Below the pieces are notes generated by a model. That model had not been told where the DNA came from. It made no database searches and saw only the letters and a program-made list of their open reading frames with translations. 36,076 nucleotides of DNA from Alistipes sp. (lineage in GTDB: Bacteria; Bacteroidota; Bacteroidia; Bacteroidales; Rikenellaceae). The position numbers and the translations under genes were made by a program. The stretch lies in assembly GCA_022511295.1 (NCBI GenBank), contig JAFLRT010000013.1, positions 1 to 36,076 on the forward strand. Direction: 5' to 3'. Positions 1 through 6,379 of the stretch are shown here, one piece after another. Numbering within the stretch: the stretch's first letter is position 1; the number at the start of each line of letters is the position of its first letter.

Positions 1-46
1 GGACGGGAAGGCGGCCGAAATCGGAACGAGTCAGAAGACCTGCCTT
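1..46 (+). promoter_or_regulatory. Cobalamin riboswitch, 3' end only (cut by window edge)
   Basis: The B12 box GAGTCAGAAGACCTGCC lies at 28-44 and matches the conserved 3' core of cobalamin riboswitches. The preceding stem is shared with the complete riboswitch near 2219-2403: positions 1-77 match 2357-2433 with one difference. The 5' part of the aptamer is outside the window. It would control the 39-residue ORF and the fimbrillin-like/DUF4465 lipoprotein downstream. Confidence 0.88.
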
Positions 47-239
47 GTCATTTGCAATTTTGAATCCTGCGGAGGACGGGTCAAAATTCGATACTCATCA
101 CGGTTCACACAACGACAACCGAGGTCTGTTCGAAATGTTACATCCGGCCGACGACAAGGCTCGGGATATGACATTTCGTGCTTTGCCGTCGCTCTCAAAG
201 GATAGTGTTGCTGACAATTTTGTTTAACACTTTTATACT

Positions 240-359
240 ATGAGAAAACTTATTTACAATCCGCCGTGTCTGCGCATGACGGAGTTCGCAATCGAAAAGG
301 GATTTGCGTTGAGCGACGGAACATGTTTCGAAGATTGGAAACAGGGTGAAGAATTTTAA
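240..359 (+). CDS. Small peptide, 39 residues, unrecognised function
   Basis: An ATG at 240 opens a short reading frame ending at TAA 357-359, between the first riboswitch and the fimbrillin-like lipoprotein gene (19 nt before its ATG). It begins MRKLIYNPPC and ends FEDWKQGEEF. The pattern (basic start, Y-x-x-P, a central E-x-GFA-x-S stretch, Trp and acidic end) resembles the short peptides often found just ahead of fimbrillin-family genes in Bacteroidales; this is recalled from family knowledge, not tested. It has no signal peptide or membrane segment. It could be a real co-transcribed peptide, a leader ORF, or chance. Codon use and position favour a real gene. Confidence 0.5.
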   Translation: MRKLIYNPPCLRMTEFAIEKGFALSDGTCFEDWKQGEEF

Positions 360-378
360 TTTTCGGGAGGACCATGCT

Positions 379-2118
379 ATGAAAAACTTAAGACTGATGA
401 TTTTCGCAGTCGCAGCGGCTGCACTATCGGGTTGTGCAAAGGACGACGAATACCAGGCAACAGAACACTACCACCAAACGGAGATACACCTTACGGTCTC
501 GGCCTCGACGACACGCACTACAATAAACAATGAATACAAAACTCTATGGTCGGCAGGCGACCGCATAGGTCTGTTCTACGACACTTCAGAAGTGCAGGCC
601 GAGTGGAACGTCTACGGCAACTCATATGCAAAAAACGGAACATATCAGAACCTGCCATACGAACTCAACACAGATGCCGACGGTGCTGCCTATGGTACCT
701 TTGCCATAACTACCATAAACACGGGCAGCACCAACGAGCATCCGGCAATGCCATACACAGGCAACTTTTATTGGCAGACCTCTGCTCAGGAGGCTACCTT
801 CTACGCCTGCTATCCGCACGCCATATACTATAACGACTACAAAGGCAAGATATGGCGTCAGCACTCATACAAAGAGTTTCCTTTCCTGCTTCCGCAGGCG
901 CAGGGAGGTACGCTCGATGACGTTGCGGCGCTCGACCTCTCGTGCGGCTCGGCAACGGTGGCGCGCGGCAGCGAAGCCTATGTCGAGGCTGACCTCAATT
1001 TCAGGCTGAAACATCTGCTGGCGATGCTCGAGTTCACCGTTCGCAACGACACAGGAAGCGAACTCACAGTGGAGAAACTGCGATATGAATCGTCAAGCAA
1101 CATTGCGGGTCTGCTGGAGGTGAACATGACGGTTCCCGAGGTGGCGTCGGCATCGGATGCCACCATTACCGCAACCCTTGCGCAACCGGCGGTGCTGGCC
1201 GACGGCGAATCGGTAAAGATATACATTATGGCAGCACCTGCCGACTGCACCGACGGTAAGATAATACTCACGACCTCGGCAGGAAACCACACCTTTACGG
1301 GCGGCACAACATTCGAGGCGGGGAAATACTACACCAAAACTCTCTCCGTGAGCGACTCGGGCAGCCAAACGCAGAGCGTAACCATAGATTTCGAGGATGC
1401 CGAGCTGAAGAGCGTAACTTATACGGGCTACATCGCATCGGCGACATACAGCAACGTCCTCGAGGGCAAGAGTCTTGCGACTCGGGTCGATGACGAAGAC
1501 AGTTGGTTCGACGGCACGATGCTCTTCGACGGCATACTCTACGAGCGTCACGGCGTGGGCATAGGCTCGATGTATAACGACGGAGAGTGGATGTACTATG
1601 GCGTGAACGACAACTGGAGCGGCATAGCGCTCTCGTCGAACTGCGACACCGAAACGAGCTCCGCCGCGAACCAGTTCAGCGTCTTCAAGAGCGACAACGG
1701 CAACAACAAGTTCGCCGTATGCTACGACGCCCCGAGCACGGGCATGGGCGGCATGGGTCTGAAATACGACACGCCCACAATCGTCTTCAAAAACAGAGCG
1801 ACAGTCAAATCCATAGACTTTATGAATGCAGCATATACCATCCTTGAGATAAAGCGTTACGACCCCAAGGCTGTCTTCGTTCTGAAAATCACCGGATACA
1901 ACGGCTCTTCGGCTACAGGGTCGATAAACCTCACGCTATATGACAACGGACAGATGCCCGAGGAGTGGGTTACGACCAACCTCAGTTCGCTTGGCGAGGT
2001 AGACCGTCTGACGCTTCAGATTGACACGGAGAAGACAACCTCAAAGGTTCAGAAGCCCGTGCAATGGATGCCGTTCTATTTCTGCATCGACAACATCGTC
2101 GCGGAGCCGGCACGGTAG
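379..2118 (+). CDS. Surface lipoprotein: fimbrillin-like N-terminal region fused to DUF4465 domain
   Basis: A predicted outer-surface lipoprotein of 579 residues. The start at 379 is chosen because GGGAGGA lies 8-14 nt upstream and a lipoprotein signal follows directly (lipobox LSGC, Cys19). The residues after the Cys, AKDDE, match the acidic export signal of Bacteroidetes surface lipoproteins. Residues about 35-340 look like the fimbrillin family (R-T-T, W-x-x-GD-R-I start; later FTVRNDTGSELTVEKL). Residues about 345-579 are a DUF4465 domain beginning FEDAELKSVTYTGY, with MYNDGEW, WSGIALSSNCD, KSIDFMN and FCIDNIV blocks. The DUF4465 part is about half identical by eye to the next gene. Position behind a cobalamin riboswitch suggests corrinoid binding or capture; compare the surface B12-binding BtuH/BtuG proteins of Bacteroides. 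Function is inferred. Confidence 0.85.
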   Translation: MKNLRLMIFAVAAAALSGCAKDDEYQATEHYHQTEIHLTVSASTTRTTINNEYKTLWSAGDRIGLFYDTSEVQAEWNVYGNSYAKNGTYQNLPYELNTDADGAAYGTFAITTINTGSTNEHPAMPYTGNFYWQTSAQEATFYACYPHAIYYNDYKGKIWRQHSYKEFPFLLPQAQGGTLDDVAALDLSCGSATVARGSEAYVEADLNFRLKHLLAMLEFTVRNDTGSELTVEKLRYESSSNIAGLLEVNMTVPEVASASDATITATLAQPAVLADGESVKIYIMAAPADCTDGKIILTTSAGNHTFTGGTTFEAGKYYTKTLSVSDSGSQTQSVTIDFEDAELKSVTYTGYIASATYSNVLEGKSLATRVDDEDSWFDGTMLFDGILYERHGVGIGSMYNDGEWMYYGVNDNWSGIALSSNCDTETSSAANQFSVFKSDNGNNKFAVCYDAPSTGMGGMGLKYDTPTIVFKNRATVKSIDFMNAAYTILEIKRYDPKAVFVLKITGYNGSSATGSINLTLYDNGQMPEEWVTTNLSSLGEVDRLTLQIDTEKTTSKVQKPVQWMPFYFCIDNIVAEPAR

Positions 2119-2203
2119 AGACAGACACGCGGTTGCCGGCTGCCGAAACGGGATTTTTACAAAAACTTTTTGCAGCCGGCATAGCCGCTTTGTAAAATAT
2201 TAT

Positions 2204-2211
2204 TATCTTTG
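2204..2211 (+). promoter_or_regulatory. Promoter -7 box ahead of the riboswitch
   Basis: TATCTTTG fits the Bacteroidetes -7 consensus TAnnTTTG and lies 8 nt before the first conserved riboswitch bases, so transcription would begin at about 2216. No well-spaced TTTG -33 element is visible. Confidence 0.6.
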
Positions 2212-2218
2212 CACTGAC

Positions 2219-2403
2219 AACGGTTCTCAAAAGGGCGCACGCCCACGAGATTAAAAGGGAATGCCGTGAAAATCGGCGACAGTTCCCGCTGCTGTAAGTT
2301 CCTGCCTGCAAAGGCAACACAAGATTTCGGCACTCTCTTTATGCCACTGTCCCACAGGACGGGAAGGCGGTCGAAATCGGAACGAGTCAGAAGACCTGCC
2401 TTG
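2219..2403 (+). promoter_or_regulatory. Cobalamin riboswitch, complete aptamer
   Basis: All core blocks are present in order: AAAAGGGAATGCCGTGAAAA at 2252-2271, then TCGGCGACAG and CCCGCTGCTGTAA, a variable arm, and the B12 box GAGTCAGAAGACCTGCC at 2384-2400. It sits between a -7 box at 2204 and the DUF4465 lipoprotein start at 2467. No intrinsic terminator follows. Repression probably acts on ribosome access, as is usual in Bacteroidetes. Coenzyme B12 should turn the downstream lipoproteins off. Confidence 0.95.
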
Positions 2404-2466
2404 TCATTTGCAATTTTGAATCCTGCGGAGGACAGGACTGAATTTATGATATATAATACTACCATT

Positions 2467-3330
2467 ATGAAAAACTATTTTTTGCTGTTTGCGGCAAGTG
2501 CTGCATCCCTATCACTCTTTTTATCCGCCTGCACCGACACCGATGACGACGGACACAAACCCGTTATCGACCCCGTTTCAGACTTCACCGAGGTCGTAAC
2601 CGATTTTGAAGATGCCGTTCTCACGGATGTAACATACGAGGGCTTCAATCCCACCGTATACCACAACATACTCGATGGCAAGCACCTGGCTGCGCTTTGC
2701 GAGGATGAGGACAGTTACTTTTGGGATACGATGTTTTACGAAGGTTTGCTATACACAAGCGGCGGCACAGGCATCTGCACGATGTATAACGACGGCGAGT
2801 GGATGGGCTACGGCACCTACGACACCTGGAGCGGTTTCGTCCTCTCGTCGAACTGCGACGCGGAGAGTATGACTGTCGAAAACCAGTTCAGCGTATGGAA
2901 AGCCGACAACGGCGACAACATCTTTGCTGTCGGTTACGACTCGCCGAGCGGCGGTATGGTGTTGGGTCTCGACTACGACACCCCGACAATCCTGCTCGAC
3001 AATGCAGGTGTCGTCAAGAGCATCGACTTTATGAATACCACCTACACGGCTGAGACTATCAAGTTTTACGACAAAAACGTTACCTACGTTCTCAAGGTTA
3101 CCGGCTATCTCGAAGGTGAGGCGACGGGCAGTGTAAATATTACGCTGGCCGAGGGAGGCAATATCGTCAGCGACTGGCTTACGGTCGATACATCATCCTT
3201 AGGTTCGGTGGACAAGGTAACGATACAGGCCGATATGGATAAGTGCGCATCGGAGGTTCAGCGGCCCGAACAGTGGTTGCCGTTATTCTTCTGCGTGGAT
3301 AACATCGTTACGCTCTTTCCCAAAGAGTAA
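2467..3330 (+). CDS. DUF4465 surface lipoprotein under cobalamin riboswitch control
   Basis: A 287-residue predicted lipoprotein. The start at ATG 2467 places a lipoprotein signal at the N-terminus (lipobox LSAC, Cys22) followed by acidic TDTDDDG, a likely surface-export signal. An in-frame ATG at 2446 would add seven residues. Nearly all of the mature part is one DUF4465 domain (about 45-285), with the blocks FEDAVLTDVTYEG, MYNDGEW, WSGFVLSSNCD, NQFSVWKADNG, VKSIDFMN and FCVDNIV. It is a paralogue of the domain in the preceding gene but lacks the fimbrillin-like part. The complete cobalamin riboswitch lies in its leader and the next lipoprotein gene begins 9 nt after its stop. Corrinoid capture at the cell surface is the likely role; this is inferred from the riboswitch, not from known ligand residues. 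Confidence 0.88.
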   Translation: MKNYFLLFAASAASLSLFLSACTDTDDDGHKPVIDPVSDFTEVVTDFEDAVLTDVTYEGFNPTVYHNILDGKHLAALCEDEDSYFWDTMFYEGLLYTSGGTGICTMYNDGEWMGYGTYDTWSGFVLSSNCDAESMTVENQFSVWKADNGDNIFAVGYDSPSGGMVLGLDYDTPTILLDNAGVVKSIDFMNTTYTAETIKFYDKNVTYVLKVTGYLEGEATGSVNITLAEGGNIVSDWLTVDTSSLGSVDKVTIQADMDKCASEVQRPEQWLPLFFCVDNIVTLFPKE

Positions 3331-3339
3331 CGGCGCGAT

Positions 3340-4302
3340 ATGAGAACAGCGAGGGTCATATTGTCTGTTATATCGGCGGTTGCGGCGTGCGCCTGCAACA
3401 TCGACGGCGTGATAGAGAGTCCTGTTGGCGACGATGAACTTAATCGTCGTCCCGACACTCCGTCGAGCAGCATACACGTTACAAAGGTATTCGAATACAC
3501 GCCCGCACCAGGACAGTTTATCAACAACACCATTGTCGGCGGTTTCGACGGCAGCGAGACCACGCCCGAGGCGGCAGCCGCCTATGCCATACGTCGTATG
3601 AACGAGGGGGGATATGTCTCTTTGGGCGCCTTCGGAGGCTACATCATAGCAGGCTTCGACCACAGCATAGAGAATGACGGCGACTACAACATTGCCATTA
3701 CAGGCAACTCTTTTGACTCCAACTCCGAGCCGGGCATAGTCTATGTCATGCGCGACGAGAACGGAAACGGGCTGCCCGACGACACGTGGTATGAACTCAA
3801 AGGTTCGGAATACGGCAAGAGCGAGACGCTGCGAGACTATTCGGTAACATACTATCGTCCCGAAGGTGATAATCAACCGGTAAGATGGAGCGATTCGCTT
3901 GGCGGCGAGGGAGAGATAGATGTCATGCGTCTGCACAGACAGGCATCGTACTACCCTGCCTGGATTGAGGAGGACTCCTACACCCTCACCGGCATACGGC
4001 TCGCAGCACGCAACTATCAAAACGAGAACGGCACATGGACCAATGCCCCTTTCGAATGGGGCTATGCCGACAACTTCAGCCCCATAGACCGGCTGACAGA
4101 TGACGACAATGCCGCCGGACTGGCCTCGACAAACCACTTCAAGATAAGCGACGCCGTAGATGAAAACGGGTCGCCGGCAGGTCTTAAATTCATAGATTTC
4201 GTCAAGGTGCAGTGCGCACTCAATGCCAAGAGCGGTGCGCTTGGAGAGTGTTCGACAGAGGTGATACGCATCAGCGACTACAACCTTATTAAGCGATTAT
4301 AA
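3340..4302 (+). CDS. Surface lipoprotein of the B12-locus 'cell surface protein' family
   Basis: A 320-residue protein with a lipoprotein signal (VAAC, Cys17; Cys19 is a possible alternative). I recognise the family from Bacteroides cobalamin loci, where it accompanies BtuG/BtuB. Signature blocks are APGQFINNT, GGYVSLGAFGGYI, FDHSIEN, EPGIVYVM, DTWYELKGSEYG, VTYYRPEG, FEWGYADN, IDFVKVQ and GECSTEV. Residues 139-148 (DENGNGLPDD) look like a calcium loop of the thrombospondin-3/EF-hand kind. The gene starts 9 nt after the DUF4465 gene and so shares its riboswitch. The exact role is unknown; corrinoid uptake or scavenging is inferred from context. A GC-rich hairpin follows its stop. Confidence 0.85.
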   Translation: MRTARVILSVISAVAACACNIDGVIESPVGDDELNRRPDTPSSSIHVTKVFEYTPAPGQFINNTIVGGFDGSETTPEAAAAYAIRRMNEGGYVSLGAFGGYIIAGFDHSIENDGDYNIAITGNSFDSNSEPGIVYVMRDENGNGLPDDTWYELKGSEYGKSETLRDYSVTYYRPEGDNQPVRWSDSLGGEGEIDVMRLHRQASYYPAWIEEDSYTLTGIRLAARNYQNENGTWTNAPFEWGYADNFSPIDRLTDDDNAAGLASTNHFKISDAVDENGSPAGLKFIDFVKVQCALNAKSGALGECSTEVIRISDYNLIKRL

Positions 4303-4310
4303 AGCCATAT

Positions 4311-4368
4311 AAATGCACCTCTGCGAGGTTTCGCCGCGCCCCTGTCTAACTCTCGGGGCGCGGCGAAA
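4311..4368 (+). repeat. Intergenic repeat, copy 1, with strong terminator hairpin
   Basis: The element starts 9 nt after a stop codon with AAATGCACCTC, makes a small CCTC/GAGG hairpin, then a perfect 14-bp GC-rich stem: TTTCGCCGCGCCCC at 4329-4342 pairs with 4355-4368 around a 12-nt loop. The same 11-mer plus GC-rich structure occurs at 29244 and 35942. Lying between convergent genes, the hairpin probably also ends transcription from both sides. Confidence 0.75.
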
Positions 4369-4402
4369 ATAATACGCGGCTTTTCTATCTATAAAAATTT
4401 GC

Positions 4403-4933
4403 TTATAAAGCGTGGATGTTGATTTTGTCCCGACTTGGCAGTTCGTCAGCCGTTCCGTCGAACAGACCTCTCCACAGATTGATTACCGGAAGGTGATTCC
4501 GCGCAGCGCGATGCACCGTATATGACGTACCTCCGTTGGAGCCGTCATACCATGCCACAAGCACCGACGAATGTTCCACAAGATAGTCATTGCGAAGATG
4601 ATATGCCGCAGGTGAATAGGTCTCGGCAAGCACCCTTACCTCATCCGCAGCCGAGAGCAGACGCATATACCGCAGCCGCTCCTCGCGCGGGAAACGTCGC
4701 TCCTGACCGGCAAAAGGCACTACGCATACCAGCCTCAGACCATCAAGTTCGCTGCGCAGAGCCTGCACGCACTCACCCGCAGAAAGGTCGAACCCGACTG
4801 CCATACCCGTAAGGAACGTACGAAAGCCGCGCTCCCACAGATATCGCACAACAGAGCGCAGAGAATCATCGCATGAGCCGTCATAACTCCTGTGTCCCGT
4901 AAATGCCACTGTACTCGTTATATCGCTCTCCAT
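4403..4933 (-). CDS. SLOG-fold (DUF1273/YpsA-like) protein
   Basis: A 176-residue protein. The start at 4933 is chosen because the fold begins there (MESDITSTVAFTGHRSY) and because a -7 box ends 4 nt upstream; an upstream ATG at 5014 would add 27 unrelated residues. The motifs FTGHR, LTGMAVGFDLSAGE, VVPFAGQE and NGGTSYTVHRAA belong to the SLOG/DprA-related Rossmann group, which binds nucleotide-like ligands. Relatives include YpsA-type proteins of unsettled function. It stands alone, convergent with the B12 lipoproteins and divergent from the YtxH-like gene. No toxin or effector domain accompanies it, so a defence role is not supported here. Confidence 0.75.
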   Translation of the reverse strand: MESDITSTVAFTGHRSYDGSCDDSLRSVVRYLWERGFRTFLTGMAVGFDLSAGECVQALRSELDGLRLVCVVPFAGQERRFPREERLRYMRLLSAADEVRVLAETYSPAAYHLRNDYLVEHSSVLVAWYDGSNGGTSYTVHRAARNHLPVINLWRGLFDGTADELPSRDKINIHAL

Positions 4934-4937
4934 AGCG

Positions 4938-4945
4938 CAAAGATA
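4938..4945 (-). promoter_or_regulatory. -7 box abutting the SLOG gene start
   Basis: On the minus strand this reads TATCTTTG, a perfect TAnnTTTG. Only 4 nt separate it from the ATG at 4933, so the mRNA would begin at or very near the start codon. No clear -33 TTTG is seen. Confidence 0.5.
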
Positions 4946-5005
4946 CTCCTTTTGGCTCGAATATTGCACCTTGAGCATACGAATTTCAACTAAAAAATTA
5001 CACGT

Positions 5006-5182
5006 ATGAAACATTCAGGTATTTGTTTTCTTTCAATGCTGGGAGGAGCCATTCTGGGCTCGGCGCTGACTATTTTTCTCACCCCGCAGTCGGGACCCGA
5101 GATGCGACGCTCGCTGCGGGAGTTTTTTGAGAAAGAGGCCAAAAAGATGGGCTGTCATTGCGGCGAAAATAGCGACGATTAG
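5006..5182 (+). CDS. YtxH-like small membrane protein
   Basis: A 58-residue ORF running from ATG 5006 to TAG 5182. It starts MKHSGICFLSMLGGAILGSA and continues with TIFLTPQSGPEMRRSL. A glycine-rich membrane segment followed by the TPQSG-x-E-x-R block is the hallmark of the YtxH family, usually linked to envelope or general stress. The C-terminal tail is charged and carries a CHC pair (MGCHCGENSDD). The gene lies 46 nt before the holin-like gene, and YtxH and such membrane proteins commonly sit together in Bacteroidetes. It is shorter than the usual 80-110 residues, but the family core is intact. Confidence 0.75.
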   Translation: MKHSGICFLSMLGGAILGSALTIFLTPQSGPEMRRSLREFFEKEAKKMGCHCGENSDD

Positions 5183-5228
5183 AGTCGGACGCATCTGTAA
5201 ACGCATCGACAACATTACGGATGTCATT

Positions 5229-5618
5229 ATGAGCGAAGAGGCATACGGAAACCGGTATAAGCACAATGAGGGCCATTCGCGGTCCGGTGCCGACACCGGT
5301 AAAGGCAAGAAGGGTGCAAAGAGCGTAAAATCACTCTCATTCACGGGTATATTGTTTTTTATACTCGCCTTGGCCACCATGTTCACACTACTCATTGTTG
5401 CAGGCGTTACATGGCTCTCCGAACTGCTCGGTTCTATGCTGTGGGCATGCCTTGCGGCAGGAGGTGCCGCAGCAATCATCTCTCTTATAATATATTTGGT
5501 CTCGGTACACCGGACCATACGCACTATGAGCGAATACATTGACACCATCTATGAGACGTCAAGTATCGCAAAAGCGGGATATGAGAGAGCCAAAGAGTGG
5601 ATTGACTATCTGTTTTAA
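5229..5618 (+). CDS. Phage-holin-superfamily III-like membrane protein
   Basis: A 129-residue protein. The start at 5229 (MSEEAYGNRY) is preferred over upstream in-frame starts that would overlap the YtxH-like gene. A charged, Gly/Lys-rich N-terminal region (to about residue 38) precedes two membrane segments at about 43-70 and 77-99. A short amphipathic C-terminal tail follows. This layout matches the 'phage holin family' (Phage_holin_3_6) proteins that partner YtxH proteins in many non-phage chromosomes. No phage genes are nearby, so lysis is unlikely; an envelope-stress role is inferred. A strong terminator follows at 5638. Confidence 0.65.
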   Translation: MSEEAYGNRYKHNEGHSRSGADTGKGKKGAKSVKSLSFTGILFFILALATMFTLLIVAGVTWLSELLGSMLWACLAAGGAAAIISLIIYLVSVHRTIRTMSEYIDTIYETSSIAKAGYERAKEWIDYLF

Positions 5619-5637
5619 CGCCTCCTTCGAAAACGAC

Positions 5638-5669
5638 AAGGCCGATACCCTGAAAGGTATCGGCCTTTA
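5638..5669. terminator. Intrinsic terminator between convergent genes
   Basis: AAGGCCGATACC at 5638-5649 pairs perfectly with 5656-5667, a 12-bp stem with a 6-nt loop. It lies 19 nt after the holin-like stop and 44 nt past the end of rubrerythrin on the other strand. The stem begins with A and ends in T-rich sequence on both strands, so it can serve both genes. Confidence 0.85.
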
Positions 5670-5713
5670 TCTTTCCGACCGGCACTGCCGGCGGTGTGCT
5701 GCAAACACCGGGA

Positions 5714-6268
5714 CTATTTGCCGAAATAGCGGTGGTAGAGACCCTCGAAGCCCTTGCCATGACGAGCCTCATCCTTGGCCATCTCGTGAACCGTATCGTG
5801 TACAGCATCGAGATTCTGCTCCTTGGCGATACGTGCCAGGTGCATCTTACCCTCGCAAGCGCCATGCTCGGCATTCATTCTCTTGTAGAGATTCGTTTTG
5901 GTATCCCATACGACTTCACCGAGAAGTTCAGCGAACTTGGCTGCATGTTCAGCCTCCTCGAATGCGTAGCGCTTGAACGCCTCGGCAACCTCAGGATAGC
6001 CCTCACGGTCCGCCTGACGGCTCATGGCAAGATACATACCCACCTCGGTACACTCACCCATAAAGTGGTCCTGAAGACCCTGACGCAACTCCTCGTTGGC
6101 ACCTTTGCCGTCGCCCAATTTGTGTTCGGTAGCGAACTCTAATTTGCCGCCATCCTCAACTACCTCGACGAACTTATCTTTGCCAACCTTGCACAGAGGA
6201 CACTGTTCGGGTGCCTCCGGACCTTCGTGAACGTATCCACATACGCTACAACGCCATTTCTTTGCCAT
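5714..6268 (-). CDS. Reverse rubrerythrin (rubredoxin domain first)
   Basis: A cytoplasmic non-haem iron peroxidase of 184 residues that reduces hydrogen peroxide in anaerobes. The N-terminal rubredoxin-like Fe site is C7-x2-C10 and C23-x2-C26 (CSVCG and CPLC). The ferritin-like di-iron domain follows (about 55-184), with ligand helices carrying EEAEHA and DEARHG. The rubredoxin domain comes first, the order of 'reverse' rubrerythrins, and its Cys pairs are closely spaced. oxyR lies 3.2 kb away, but no shared operator can be claimed from sequence. A -7 box lies about 80 nt upstream, in the tail of the ClC gene's intergenic region. Confidence 0.93.
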   Translation of the reverse strand: MAKKWRCSVCGYVHEGPEAPEQCPLCKVGKDKFVEVVEDGGKLEFATEHKLGDGKGANEELRQGLQDHFMGECTEVGMYLAMSRQADREGYPEVAEAFKRYAFEEAEHAAKFAELLGEVVWDTKTNLYKRMNAEHGACEGKMHLARIAKEQNLDAVHDTVHEMAKDEARHGKGFEGLYHRYFGK

Positions 6269-6346
6269 AATTGTTACAGTTTTTAGAGTTTTTGTTATTG
6301 TTTTTGTTTCAACACTCTTTTTACAAAAAAGTTGCTTTCACCAATG

Positions 6347-6354
6347 CAAAGATA
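6347..6354 (-). promoter_or_regulatory. -7 box for rubrerythrin
   Basis: It reads TATCTTTG on the minus strand, 78 nt upstream of the rubrerythrin ATG. A GTTG at 6377-6380 (minus strand) is a loosely spaced -33 candidate that overlaps the end of the ClC gene. The gene thus seems to have its own promoter. Confidence 0.5.
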
Positions 6355-6379
6355 GTCAATTTTCTATTGCATACGACAA

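Noticed and set aside
45..227. 60-residue ORF at the left edge
   Set aside because: It begins inside the riboswitch tail, and the same start recurs in the leader at 2401-2430. A shorter version from ATG 135 (30 residues) is possible but has no recognisable feature.
3283..4137. 284-residue frame antisense to the B12 surface lipoprotein
   Set aside because: The sense protein has a lipobox and conserved blocks; the antisense frame does not.
4403..4933. SLOG protein as part of a defence system
   Set aside because: It is a single-domain protein with no effector, NTPase or membrane partner beside it.
5229..5618. Prophage lysis gene
   Set aside because: Holin-like only in fold; no endolysin, capsid or integrase nearby, and it pairs with YtxH as in ordinary chromosomes.
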